NCBI RefSeq assembly: GCF_964204645.1
Contig: NC_134026.1
Coordinates: 23,578,650-23,642,649 of the forward strand
From: Tubulanus polymorphus
Taxonomy: Eukaryota; Nemertea; Palaeonemertea; Tubulaniformes; Tubulanidae
DNA: 64,000 bases
Reading direction: 5' to 3'
The notes under the pieces were generated by a model. It worked only from the letters and a program-made list of their open reading frames with translations, did not search any database and was not told where the DNA came from. Numbering within the stretch: the stretch's first letter is position 1; every line of letters begins with the position of its first letter. The position numbers and the translations under genes were made by a program. This document shows, piece after piece, positions 10,701 through 23,600 of the stretch.

Positions 10701-13700
10701 TTTACTCATTCATGCTTGGTGAATATTCTACAATCAAAAACATCTCAATTATTTCATTTAGATGATGCTATGATAGAGTTTCTAGGAAGCTATTGCTGCA
10801 CAATACATTATAGGATTTGTTCATTGAATTGTTTTCTAGGTTCAGCAGTTATGTTTGACTTGCTTGTACACCAACCTGATGCACAGTCAGCAGAAACATC
10901 CCAAGTCTCGGATCAACCTAATGAAACAGAAGTGCTAAAAGAAACTGTAGCTCAAGAAGATGAAACTTTGGTACATGTTTTACCTTAATAGTTTTGATGA
11001 TGCAATTCTCGTGAATGAAATCAAATATTAAATGGTGGTAAGTTATATCCCTGTGATTCACAATGTGATTTCAGGATGTACCTGCTGATTTAGAAGAAGA
11101 AGGTACTCCGACAATGGATGAAATCTTAGAAAAACTTGGTATGATGAACTTCAAACAAACTTTTGAAAATGAACATTTAGATCTTGAGGCATTGGTAAGT
11201 CTTCATCGCAATCGAAAAATCACATCCTGGTGATTCACGTACTCCTATCTGGAATTGTTGATTTCAGACACTGTGTAGTGCTGATGATATCAAAGAATTA
11301 GGTTTACCTATGGGTCCAAGGAAAAAACTACTGGGTTATCTGAAAGAACTTCGACAAAAAGAGGTTTATATACAATCCGTTTGAAATTATTATCATATCA
11401 ACATATAGATGTGTGCGTGTGTTTGCACTACTGAGATTTCTTGGTTGTGGTTTTTGTCAAATTCCTTGAAAAATTGTAGGAAAAAAGAATTGAAGCGGTC
11501 AAACGAAAAGCTGAGCAAGATGCTGCGAAAAAACTTATGGAAGAAAAGTTACTTGAACAACAAAAACAGTCAGAAGAGTCAAAGAGTGCTACCTCTATCA
11601 GGTGAATACCCTGTTGTTCCATGAATTGTTCAATAACAGTTGAAAACTTTCTTGTAAAAAGCAACTCTCTCCTTCATAAGCATCACTTTACATCAGTGTC
11701 CGTTTTGTGTATTGTATTCAGAGATCCACTCATAAGTCAAGATTCAGTTGCTTCCATCACTGGTATTGATTACGTCGATATCGGGTCTGCGGGTACAGGG
11801 CAACCTCATGTCAGATACCCAAAGCTGAATTTTACACCGGTGAATTTTTTCGCTTTGGGTTCACCAATCGCTCTGTTTCTAACAACTAGAGGAACTGAAA
11901 CGATCCCTGATGACTTCAGTTTTCCTACTTGTACTGGATTTTTCAACATTTTCCATCCTGTAAGTTAGTCTGCAAATTTCAAATGAAATGTTATGACACT
12001 ACACATATTTTGTTCTAACATCACACATTTTCTGAATATTTCATTTCATGGTGACCCAATTGAACTTACAGTTTGACCCTGTGGTGAGTAATTCTCATAG
12101 ATTCACCGAGGAGGGAATTGAAGCAAAAATGAATATGAAATTTTGTATTTACAGGCATACAGAATAGAACCACTTATTGCTTATGAATTCAGTAATATCA
12201 AACCTGTACTCATGCCCCACCATAAAGGACGTAAAAGGTTGCATTTAGGTATGTTAATACCATATATTACTTTTTTGTACCCTGATAGTGTAATTTTCTC
12301 ACACAAAAATGTGCAAAATAAACTTACTTGAATATTGAATAGAATTGAGAGAAAGTCTGGCAAAAGTTGGAGCTGATTTGAAAGAAAGGCTGGTCAATTC
12401 ATGGAAAAGTGCATGGAATACGGTGAATGAATTTGCTCGAGCTCATCGCGCGACTCCACAATCGCAGAACTTAGACCAAGACGTTGATGATCTGGTTAAA
12501 CAGGTCGAACACATGACGCACGTTGAAGACTCTGCAGAGACGGGTTGTAAGTATGATCAATTTCGAAACCATTTACTTATGGTATCAGAGTATTATACGT
12601 GATATAATTGTATTGTATTTTCAGCTGTCTGTGAGTCTGTGACTACTGAGGAAGATTTAGTAATTGGTCAATTGAATGGTGGGCGTCGTATAGATTATGT
12701 ATTGCAGGAAAAACCAATTGAAAGTTTCAATGATTACCTATTTGCTTTGGCTAGTCATGGATGCTATTGGTATGTGGTTCACAATGCTAAACTTATTAGT
12801 TACCTGTAAATCATCATTCATTTTATACATAACATAACAAAATAAATCATATCATATCATAACAAAATAAATCATATCACCCTGACATGGACACAAATAT
12901 CCTTTGCTTGATTGATGTACAATCTTTGAAGTGAACATTTGATTAAACTCACAGAATTTTTTATAGCACTTCTGACGATTTTGTTTTATTAGGGATGAGA
13001 ATCAGTGTTATTGGTAAGGGCTCCTGATTTACATGTTTTGCGCATGGTAGCAACAACTCTCGTCTATTGTTGCCTCTATTGCCTCGATCCCCGTATAAAC
13101 CTGCCTAAATGGCTTTGGTGCTGTAATTATCAAATTCATTCATCTGGTCAAACTATTTATAATGGGCCTAATGTATCACCGAAGGTCACATACTTTCACT
13201 ACCTTTGAGAGTGCCTCATATTCTTGTATCTCTACAAAATATTTATACGAATAGGGTCCCAAAAAATACGGCACATAGATTAGATTCAGTAGTTTGGTAT
13301 TAAAAAATGAAACATAAAGAACAGGTAATCTACACAAATCAACATAAATACTGGTACATCTTTATAAACCTTAACAAAGTTTTTGGGTTTAACAAGCACC
13401 TGTTTCACCTGTGATCTCTTGTGATAAATTCTTGGAAACTTACTGAGTGCTTTGGTCAAGGCTGCACAAATTTTTGATATCCAAATTGACATGTTTGAAG
13501 TCAAATCCAGTATGTTTATTATGGTAATCGAGACAAATTGCTGTATATTTCAGGGAGTCTGAAGACACTGCTCTGTTGATATTGAAAGAAACATACGCAT
13601 TGATGGGCGTCACACCACAGAAACAAGGGCCACCCGCGCAGAAAGGACTGCGAATGACCAGCCCACCTCGTGAATCTATGCCACCCCTGCCAGGCCAGCC

Positions 13701-13902
13701 ACCTGTTTCATCACAAAATGGTTTCATGTCTGCGCCTTATGTCGGCAATACTGCAAGTATGCCACCGCCACCAATGGGTCCTCCTACTGGTACGACAGCA
13801 CCATTGAGAGGTCTACCTCCTCCTTTAGTTAATGTGGCTGCTGGTCATCCTCCAATGATGGCAGGTCCACCACCCTTGTCCGGTTTTGTGAGAAAGAGCT
13901 AG
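7786..13902 (+). CDS. SEC23IP: SEC23-interacting protein (p125), DDHD phospholipase family
   Basis: Twenty coding exons: 7786-7945, 8085-8444, 8532-8671, 9096-9333, 9415-9608, 9689-9832, 9922-9985, 10057-10146, 10247-10491, 10590-10695, 10840-10970, 11075-11194, 11268-11363, 11480-11601, 11722-11959, 12072-12083, 12155-12248, 12343-12546, 12625-12769, 13554-13902. They total 3252 nt (1083 residues) and all phases agree. The ATG at 7786 has a good context (A at -3, G at +4); an in-frame ATG at 7732 is less likely. Domain order: Pro/Gly-rich N-terminus (about 1-250), WWE-like region ([14 protein letters not shown] to about 365), lipase motif AGHSLG with nucleophile Ser579, SAM domain (about 625-696), Lys/Glu coiled stretch, DDHD domain (about 737-970), then a Pro-rich tail. 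The family binds the COPII coat at ER exit sites and is related to phosphatidic-acid-preferring phospholipase A1. DDHD2 is a possible alternative, but the long Pro-rich N-terminus favours SEC23IP. Confidence 0.94.
12072..12083 (+). other. SEC23IP: 12-nt microexon of SEC23IP
   Basis: TTTGACCCTGTG lies between a clear acceptor (CTTACAG) and donor (GTGAGT) and encodes Phe-Asp-Pro-Val. It is needed to complete the family-conserved HPFDPVAYRIEPL segment of the DDHD domain, linking the exon ending at 11959 to the one starting at 12155. Its length is a multiple of three, so skipping would keep the frame but delete four conserved residues. Confidence 0.85.
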
Positions 13903-15170
13903 TCATCTTGCTCAATTGAAATATGAAAGGGATGAGTGTAATACATGCATGCAGTACATGTCCTAGATCCACTCCTGTTTCTGGACCTGGGCCCAGTAGC
14001 TCAAAAGGTGGTTCAAGATAACCGGCAGATAAACACCAACAGTAAACAATGAACTTTTAATTGTCACTATATCAACTAACCACTGGTTAACTCTCACCAA
14101 CTTTTGAGCAAACTGGCCCCTCGGGTGTTAAAGAATTCAATTTAACATTTGACAGGTTTAGATCTGAACCATGGATCACTAAAGTAATTTCTAAATATAG
14201 AACTGGTCCTTTCGATTTCGAAAACTTGTTAATTTTGGATTTATGTATGTACGTTAAATCTGGGGTAGTCAGGTTTTCTCAACAAAAAGGGGTGGGGTAC
14301 CTTAACTGTTATACTTTACACTGAAATGATGAAAAAATGGTTGAGGTACATGAGGTTTAATGTTTTGATGATTCTTTATTTGAACTTCAGTTTTCCTGAA
14401 AGCGATTATAACAATCACATTAATTTTCATGTAGACTTTCCATGCATGTTTAATTATGAAAATCATTTCCCAGATGTATTTGAATTAGAAAAAATATACA
14501 CAACATTGATTTCTATGGTTATCTTTGAGTATCTGGTGGTCTCTTGTGTATTTTGATCGAAGGTGCTTCAACTATTTTCAATGTAATGTATTGATATATT
14601 ATTTAAAAGCTGGTTACTGGAATAAGCACTTTCACTTTAAGGGTTGGGGCTCAGTTCATTTGTGTACTTAACATGTATAACTTAAATGTACACGATTGTC
14701 TGTTTGTGAATAAAATTAATTTATTTCGTAAATATTAAAATTTTCTTATTAAAGGGATCTTGTTTGATTAAAGGGTTAAAATTAATTAAATGCTGGTATC
14801 CGTTGCCGGGACACCGCCTGATTTGATTACTTATTCCGTACAGTGCTGCCATCTAACGTTCAGGTGCGTCACAATTAAGGTAATCTTATAGTTAAGATCT
14901 CAAACCGAAAAGATACCAAGCTATTTTTGCTATAGTAAAAGCTGCTAGCAAAACAAAATAACAGTGGAAAATTATTTACATGAATTATAGTAGTTGATAT
15001 TATTGATTAGCCAAAAAGTCGACGGTAATTGCCTCTTTGAATAAAATTAGCGAAACGTTTTTTCATTGACGTAGTTATCGCGTTGACCGACATCCGGGAT
15101 ATACGTTGGTTCTTTTCTGTTTCGCTGTTGACTGCAACACCCCGTGTGTGCTCGCCAAAAATTCCTCAAC
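13903..15170. other. SEC23IP 3' UTR and intergenic spacer
   Basis: The SEC23IP 3' UTR probably ends after the AATAAA near 14711. It contains an inverted-repeat MITE at about 13987-14120. From 14720 to 15170 a fragment at 14848-14860 (CCGTACAGTGCTGCC) matches the end of the MITE at 36621-36760. No gene was seen. The promoter of the PITP gene should lie at the end of this stretch. Confidence 0.5.
13987..14120. mobile_element. MITE in SEC23IP 3' UTR
   Basis: The left end (GGGCCCAGTAGCTCAAAAGG) and the complement of the right end (CTTTTGAGCAAACTGGCCCC) form imperfect inverted repeats about 30 bp long. The element is about 134 bp, without an ORF. A partly similar stretch (GCCAGTTGCTCGTAAGTTGG) occurs near 15637. 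Confidence 0.55.
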
Positions 15171-18100
15171 ATGAAGATTATTGAGTTGTAAGTGGCTTCT
15201 AGCTCTAGATTATGATTACTGGTTATCCAAAGTAGCTTGAGATTTAAAAATGCAGTTGTTTGGCCATTGAAAAAAGCTTGGACTTCACAACAAAATTAAA
15301 ATGAAATCGATTTCAGAGAGACTGACAGTCAGTATATAGACAGTGGCAGATTTTGAGATCTGTCAGTAGTGTCACATAACTCATTGATCAGTCAAACAAG
15401 TTTCTTCACAATTTTTAGATTTCTCTTTCGTGACTCCTCAATCTAGATTCCAGGATGATCCACCAGTTTCATTTCATTATCCTGCTGGGGCCTGGGGGTC
15501 AATGACGAAAATTGTGTTTTTCCATCCCGTAGAGTTTGGATCATGGCATCATGTCACAGGCCACGACAAGAATAAAGGGTGGTTCTTTTAACCGAAGAAT
15601 TTAAGGTTTTAGGGGTTGGAGGTTTGGACTAGCGCCAGTTGCTCGTAAGTTGGTTAAGATAAAACCGGCGGATACCATGGCAGGGATGTACTTTTAACGA
15701 AGTGGCTATTCTTACGGACACGTACAATGATTCCGTAGGCTATTTGTACGCTGCCGTACGGATTACTCTGGAATGTTCGTAAGGGAAGGGATAGGGTAAG
15801 GTGAGACTATATGTAGTTAAAACATTCGGCTGACTGTCAGCGAGCTCGGTGGTCTAGTGGTATGATGCTGCGCTAGTAATTTACTGGTTTGAGTCTCGCT
15901 CGATCCGTTCTATTTTTCTCTAACTCTTCACACTATCCTTGAAGTCGTGCACTTCTGTACGCATGCGCAGCATTAATCAGCCAATAAGCGACAGTTATTA
16001 GCGTACAGATCCTAGTTCACTTGGATGATAATCAATAATTTTCTGGATTTTAATGATACCTTAGCCGACCCAACCTTAACCCTTCAGTGGGGAGACGATA
16101 ACTATTTTTTTACCTATTTTCTAGTCGAGTACGTTTGCCGATGAAGGTGGAAGAGGTATGTCATACATATACTGAACTATCTTTCTTAACATTATGATCC
16201 GTCATCAGATCACTGGTTAAGTGGTGGTTTAATGGATGTGTTGTTCCTATTTACAGTACCAAGTTGCTCAATTATACTCAGTCGCTGAAGCAAGTAAAGC
16301 TGAAACCGGAGGTGGGGATGGTATTGAAGTTTTAGCAAATCATCCAATTAAAGAACAGCCTGTGCCCGCTTTGATGGATGGTTACACGGAAGGCCAATAT
16401 ACGCATAAAATTTACCATATAGAAAAGTAAGCATTAGCACGTAGTTCAGCTCTGGGCTTCGTGGGGAATAGTAGAGGTTTAGAAATTATCTGATCCTGTT
16501 TTTTCGTCTTGTGTTTTTCAGCAAAATCCCATCTTTTCTGCGAAAGTGTTCGCAAAAGATTTGCGGTAAAGGCTGTTTTTCATTTCATGAAAAAGCGTGG
16601 AATGCATATCCATACTGTAGAACTGTTGTGACGGTAAGCTTCATTTCGACTGATAAAAGCGCTGCGATGATTTTGTTCAGATTTGGTGATCATTGACTGT
16701 TTTATTATAAGTCTTGTCCGACTCTTTCAGAATGAATATATGAAGGACTCTTTTTTCCTAAAGATCGAAACACTTCACAAGGATGATGATGGCTCGTCAG
16801 AAAATGTAAGTAAAGATGATAGGGATCGGGAATTATAATAAGCGTTGATGGATTTGATAGTGATATTATGGGCTTCAAAAGTGCGATCGAAGGATAACGT
16901 TAGATACAACAACAAAAATGATCATATCTGATAAGGCTATGGTCTGCCAATGCAAGATTATTTTCATGAGCATTTATATGGCTTGTTATGAATGATATAG
17001 TGATGAAATTCAGTAGAGCAGATTGCAATAATTGATGACATTCAGATGTTTAACAGATTGCAACCAGTAAATTGTTGGGTCTAATGCCCAAACAATATCT
17101 CTGAACAATAACTTCAAATAATCAATGGATTTTTACCACTAAAAGCAACCTAATTGAATCATAATGAAAGAAGGAAATCATCGTATAAACTAATACTGAA
17201 TATGTATGATTGTTTCAGTTCGGTGATAATATTTGTCTCGTGATGCCTTCAGGGTATTATGAGTAATCCTTAGGAATTATCTTTGTCTTTAGGCATTTGT
17301 TGAACTACGTTTAAAAAATCTATACTTTAATCATACATATATATATATATATAGTATATGAGTGTATGGAATATTTGTAAATATATCTTTTGTGAATTTG
17401 CAAACTGATAAATCTGTCACACCCCATTTAATAGTATGACAGTTAACATATGCCATCCACTCTATACATAATACCAGTTGATCTTGGCCTTTCATGCCTA
17501 GGAAGATCTGGTGACCGTTTGAAACATTGTGTATGTCATCTTGATACTTGATTTTGATTATTAATGAAAGTAGTGTTTTGAAAATTATGTAAATTGATGA
17601 GTCGACCATCACATCTACAATGTTAGAATGCTTTCCTATTCGGTATTGGCCTAATTGCCTGGCAATATGTTGAGTACTCGTTTTTTCGTCAGATTATCTG
17701 CCAATTTTTCAACAGGTACATAATTTAACTCAAGAACAACTCTTAAATCGAAAAGTAGTATATGTAGATATAGCTAATGATGAAGTTCGGCCGTCGGTAA
17801 GTGCAGCAAAACATGCTCATATATACAAGCATGCTGCATTGGCTGTCCTGTCTATAGCATATTTTTTGTACATCATACTTGTCTATCACTGTACATGTAT
17901 TAGCAAAAGTGCATAAGTAACGTAAGGCTAGAAAAAATGATACCTTATTTCTCCTAATTTGCCAGGTCATTTTGTGAATCGCAATAGAATTTGTAATCAG
18001 TTCATTTCTATAACTGCTGTGTCTGTTAAGCTAAATCATGATTTAAAAAAAATAGGTGGCCAGTCGGGTCAACTTTTTAAGCTAAGCAGAAAGGAGAAAC

Positions 18101-20562
18101 AAGATTTTTTTAGCCTGATGTTATGTATTTTTTTTGTTATTGATGTTAAAGTATTTTGAACCAACAAGCAAAATTATTCATACTTCTTCCTGTCAATAAC
18201 TGAAATTCTTAAGTTAATCCACCATTGGACTAACGATTAATGCTTAGATTATTCCCTAATGCAATTGAAATCAGGGACTCAAATTACTATGGTGTTAGTT
18301 TTAATATGCATCGCATATTTATACATAACAGTCCGGGTCAAAGTCCTCATTTAGTCATTAATTATGGTTCTATTTATGCAGACAGTATACTGTTCCTTCT
18401 AGTCACAATTTGGATATCTACTGGTTATCATTTCATACAAGACCAGCCCGATTAGCATTTTCACATCTCGGCTGACCCAAATTTATTATGAATGAATGAT
18501 AAATGATAATATCATGTTTGTCCTCAATAATTATTAGAATAGTCGTAGATTTTCATATTTCTACCATTAAAATCATCAAATGATGCATTCATATCTTACA
18601 CTACAACAGCCTGATATCTAATAATACAAGTGACATATGGTACGACTCTAGGCACCACTGCTGAAATCAATGAATATGTATCTTGTTTTGATTTTAAATT
18701 AAGAAACAATATTAATGCAAACATTCATGCTTAATTAAACTTTTCATATATGCTCAAATTGTCTATCTGGAATGAAGGTTCTGATATTGCTAATTGGTTC
18801 TACTGGTAATTCTTGTTAGCTTTTTAGTGTGCCGGACCCCTCTTACTGGTCCGAATTCTCACCTGATTGACGCTTGTCTTTGTTATCGGTTGATATGAAA
18901 TCAATTTCTCTCAAGGTTCATAACCTAACTCCTGAACAGTTAGCTAAGCGAAAGATTGTCTATGTTGATATAGCTGACAATTCAAGTTTACAATCGAAGG
19001 TAAGTGCACGTTTTTCACAGCAGGTGCCTGAATTCTTTGGTGGGGTGGATTGAGATGGGCTGCATTCTTTCTTGACCTGGAGAGTGAGCAAAATTGTAAT
19101 TATTTCGTAAAATCATTTTTGGTTCTGGAGAAATTGGTGCTGCCTATATCTCTAAGGTCCATCTAAATCCACCATAACTCCACCATGGTCTAACGAATGA
19201 TAATGCTGCTCAAATGACTGAATTAGAAGCAGTTCTTTTATCTAAAATTATAATCTGGTTACCGACAATTTTGGATAACATTGAATCACGTGAATGGTAA
19301 GTCTTTACTATCTATGCGCGCCGCATGATGCTGTATATAATCAATTGCATGTTTGTACTGTGAAGTCTACATCGCCTCAATTCAGGGATTATCAACGAAT
19401 TTCTTTCATGTTTTTTAAATTGGAGTGGAAAATTGTGGAACCTTTTCCAGCTCAACAACCAGGAGAACTGGGGAATTTGTTTTTTCCATTTTGGCTTCAA
19501 CTTTTATCAAAAATTTTTATTAATCAGTGATATAAGCTTCACATGTTTGTATCTGTAATCATTTTATCACATATTCACCAGTTATTTTTTTGATATGCAG
19601 TAAAGTTTCAGTCATTCATGAAGTCTAAGAAACTATGTTTTAGAATAAATCACCACGTAATATCTCCAAAATATGATACAATGATTATTAATAAAGCATT
19701 AAAGCTCAAATATCTTGGTGGGTCATAAATTTATTTCAGACCATTGGCTTTTAATTCAGAACTACATTTCAGGACTACAAAGAAGATGAAGATCCTACCA
19801 TATACACTTCTGAGAAAACTGGCCGAGGACCCCTTAAAGGAAAAGACTGGCATGTAAGTCATGTAATATTCAACTTTCTCGTACACTGAATTAAATGGAA
19901 ATGTTACTCATACTTTGTTCAAAAAAAATTTCAGAAAAGTGTCACTCCTCTTATGTGTGCGTACAAGCTAGTGACATACGAGTTCAAATGGTTTGGCATT
20001 GGTGGAACTGTAGAAAGATTTATAGAAGGGGTAATGTCTTAATGTTTCATATTTTGTGATGACTTGTTTTCTCTCAATAGGATGACCTCTATGACTTTAT
20101 TTATTGACAGGCGGAAGGAAGACTATTTTTAAACTTTCATCGTCAGCTGTTCTGTTGGACTGATAAGTGGTACGGACTTACCATGGAAGATATTCGTGCA
20201 ATCGAAGACAAAACACAGCAAGAATTAGACGAGGTAACTGTCCCTGTTTTGATTAGTTTTATGGATTCCAATCAATTAGAAAATATTTCATATTGAAGAA
20301 GTATAGTGCGGTTAATTTCTATCGTGATTTTGGATATTCTTGTGCGTAATGTATACTAGATTTTAACCCTAAATGGCAAAATTCTAGTATAAGACAATGA
20401 TTTTGTGTTAAGCTTGTTGATCGATCAATTTAGCCATTTGAATTTCTGAATGATATGTTGAAATAAGAAATCAGTTGGTATATATATTAACTTGTGTTTA
20501 TCTTCTTCGTTTTTTTTCAGTCCCGTCAAAAGCCAGGTTTAAAAGGAACTTTAGAAAACTGA
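15171..20562 (+). CDS. PITPNA/PITPNB: Class I phosphatidylinositol transfer protein
   Basis: Coding exons: 15171-15187, 16125-16155, 16257-16426, 16522-16633, 16731-16805, then either 17716-17796 (A) or 18916-18999 (B), then 19773-19853, 19935-20030, 20111-20233, 20521-20562. The product is 275 (A) or 276 (B) residues, against about 270 in vertebrate PITP alpha/beta. Conserved blocks are [93 protein letters not shown] and [17 protein letters not shown]. These cytosolic proteins move phosphatidylinositol and phosphatidylcholine (or related lipids) between membranes and support phosphoinositide signalling. The single START-like domain accounts for the whole protein, so it is a class I and not a multidomain RdgB-type protein. 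The 3' UTR starts with a (TA)n run and may extend about 2.7 kb, with AATAAA signals near 20742 and 23261. Confidence 0.97.
15842..15907 (+). repeat. tRNA-like sequence, probably a SINE head
   Basis: A perfect A-box-like TGGTCTAGTGG starts at 15850 and a B-box-like GGTTTGAGTCT at 15886. Acceptor-like flanks pair at roughly five of seven positions. The spacing between boxes is about 8 nt shorter than in a real tRNA and the T-stem is mispaired, so this is a tRNA pseudogene or the Pol III promoter of a SINE, not a functional tRNA. It lies in intron 1 of the PITP gene. Confidence 0.45.
17716..17796 (+). other. PITPNA/PITPNB: PITP alternative exon 6A
   Basis: This 81-nt, phase 0-0 exon has acceptor TTTTTCAACAG and donor GTAAGT. 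It encodes [20 protein letters not shown] followed by NDEVRPS. It is homologous to exon 6B at 18916-18999 (16 of the first 20 residues identical) and either one fits between the exons ending at 16805 and starting at 19773. The last seven residues differ most from 6B and from the vertebrate consensus. Confidence 0.85.
18916..18999 (+). other. PITPNA/PITPNB: PITP alternative exon 6B
   Basis: This 84-nt, phase 0-0 exon has acceptor CTCTCAAG and donor GTAAGT. It encodes [20 protein letters not shown] then DNSSLQSK. Its C-terminal part (IAD.S...SK) is closer to the vertebrate PITP alpha/beta sequence than exon 6A, so it is probably the canonical version. An intron of 1119 bp separates it from 6A. 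Confidence 0.85.
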
Positions 20563-20576
20563 TTGGAGTAATAATC

Positions 20577-20615
<39 letters not shown>

Positions 20616-23600
20616 TATATATATTTATATATTTATTTGGATTGGAATTTGCTTCATTTTCCAATCGATATGTGGTCAGTCCGACGGCTCACCGCTACTG
20701 ACATAAGTTCTGGCGATAGATTTGGATAATTATTCACACTAAATAAACCTCTATCATAGTGTATTGAAAAAAAACCCATGAAATTCATGACAAGATTTTA
20801 GCCACTCTTTTATTAAGGTTTCTTTAAAAGCCTTTGTGTTCAAATGCTTAGCGAATATTGTGAAATATTGTGATAAATTTTAGACTATATAAACAATAGG
20901 TTATGACCATTTGTTCGAACAATCAATTTCATGATCGCATTTCACAAGCAAGTCTTTACGAAGATTTAGCTTTAAATGATGGGCTAATTGGAAATATAAT
21001 GAATAACCGATTGGTGCACTTATCTAAATCATTCATATAAAACTTGTTCGTGGAATGAGGGCCTGAATATATGATTGACTGTAGAGAGTAGTACATAATC
21101 TGAATATTAAAATTATATTTGTATTTTATGGCGATACCATTATCTAAACTAATTGTATGAAAAATATGAATTTTCAGATTATTTTGCTCAATGGCTTGAA
21201 ATTTATGATTACCAATCGGTGACAGGATTTATGTCTATTTTGATATTTTCTGTCACATACACACACACACATTACCTGAATGTGGTACCTACCTATTTTC
21301 ATGATTTAGAAGTGATTCTTTGATGAAATATGCGAACAACTAAAACCGATACGCATGGCTTTGGCTTATCGGCATTTATTCATGGTATCTGTATATGACT
21401 ACCGGTTCATGTGTGAAATGTACCGTTTGATTTTAAATACTGCAATAGATTATTATACAACGAGACATCCATGTTATCATTATTGTTAAGAATGATTATC
21501 ATCTGACAAATTTACTGGTTAGTTTAGTAAATGGGAAGGCAGATCATGAGCACTGTATATTATTTCCATGCCTAATTATGACAACTGTACAAGTTGTCAC
21601 TCGGTGATGAGTAAAATCCTATACTAAGTGGTAGTTATAAGAGTAGAAAATCAGTTAGAATGACATGAAAAAATCTTTGGCTGTTCATTAATGTGCCAGT
21701 ATTTTTTCATTCAATTATTGAAGGTCCGCTCAATTTAAAGATGAATGATTTCTCTATGATAAATGAATGGTATTACTTATGATTCAATTTTTTTTGGGGA
21801 AGACTGGAGCTCAAAATTTGAAATTCATAGTCATCATTGATTCTGTATGAATCAATTTTTGAATGGTATGTGTGAATTTTCATCAATCTCATACATGCAT
21901 TATATCTGCCTTCTTCATTCAGTGAAACTGATTTATCAGATAAACTGGAAACTCAGAATAAACCACTGTATTTTGTGTACAGAAGCTGATGTTCACACAA
22001 TGTCTTTACCTGCATTCTTTCAACTGGTTCCCAATCCATTCATCTGGAACTATGCCATTGATTAATTGTAAAAATCCTCCCTACTCGTCATCCTAGCTTT
22101 CCATACATGCCATTGATTGCAAAATGCATTCCATCCACCATCTCATTTGTAGAACTTCATTAGAGTAAAATAATGTGTATTTTAGATTTTTATACATGTT
22201 AGAACACATCGAATGAGCACGGTGGGTAGATTTACTGTCCTTGCTGAGAGAAGTGACATGCTTAAATGTTGATCTCACTGTGTCGAATTTCAATCTTCAG
22301 TCATTATTCTTGGTTCTTCATGGCTTCAATTCCAGTTTCAATAACGTTACCAGGTATTTGGATGCTGTGTCATGAAACTATTTTGGAACTATATTTATAT
22401 ATGTAGCACATTTATAATTCACCTCTTCAAATTGCTATATATTTCCACTGTATACGACACCTATTCAAATCTTACTCTTTTCTTTAGATTTATTGTGGGC
22501 AGTTTTGATGGTTTTAGATTAATGTACATTAAGATATCACACTCTCAACCTTGTTTCATGAATGAAAGCATCTGGCAAAAATGAAATGACAAGGATCTTA
22601 GCCTGGGTTCATGGCTGCAATTTTTTCCTAAGGCAGGTGAAAAGTTGCTATGAAACCGTTTTTGTTGCGCATGTGTGCACCAGTAAAACATTAATTAGTT
22701 TCTAATTCTGATCAATAAGTGTTGTGCACCAGGTACTGATACTAAAATGTGGCATTCATGGCAACTAGTTTATGACTGAGGTCGAAAGGATTGATTTAAA
22801 AAATTGATGACCATTTCAGCATACTTTGTATTGAGTTATGCATGTAGTAACTTATTCACTTTGGAATGGGTTTGGTGCCTAAAACTTAAAAGGTGCACAA
22901 AACTAAGTTAGCTGTTAGGTAGGAACTGAAAATTATTGCTATTTATTGGAATTAATTTACACTTAGGTTAAGTCTTATGTTAGTGGAAATTCTTGACTCA
23001 ATTGTGTTGATTTTTCCATCACAAGTGTATTATTTATTCGGTTTCTTTTTCCAATTTTACTAGCATCTATTAGATAGTGATCGTATACAGGGATTAACGA
23101 CTAAAACCATTGTGAACAATATTTTTCAGTGCCGGTTGCAAAAATTGTGAATAATGTAAATTATAATGTGTAAAAAGTGTCTTGCGTTATATTATCATAT
23201 ATGTGTATACATGAATGGTACTAAATTCTATGCTTGTAATCTGTTCTAAATTAAGTAAACAATAAAATAAAGTATGATGCCACATGCAATTATTGGAGTT
23301 GATTTGGTGCGTTTGTTTCCTTGTGACAAGAATGATGAACTTCCATGAATATCAAACCTGTTGGACAAGAATGCCATTTGCTAAATGGTGTGTTGTCTTG
23401 AACATTTTGATGCTGGTACTGGTCTATCTGGTAAACTGTCCAATTCTTTAAAATGAAAATAAGATTTCTGTCTGCTGCTGTTTTTCAATACATGAATTTT
23501 CCCTCGTCGGTAATCTGGTAAAATTTTGACTTCATTCTGTGTGCACCTAAACCAGTATAGCATAATATACAATACCGTATACTATACTATCGATGTTGTA

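Noticed and set aside
10605-10988. 127-aa ORF reading through an intron as a separate gene
   Set aside because: It joins two SEC23IP exons across a stop-free intron. It is reported as a possible retained intron, not as a gene.
15842-15907. A functional tRNA gene
   Set aside because: A- and B-boxes fit, but the gene is about 8 nt too short between them and the T-stem does not pair. Kept only as a SINE-like feature.
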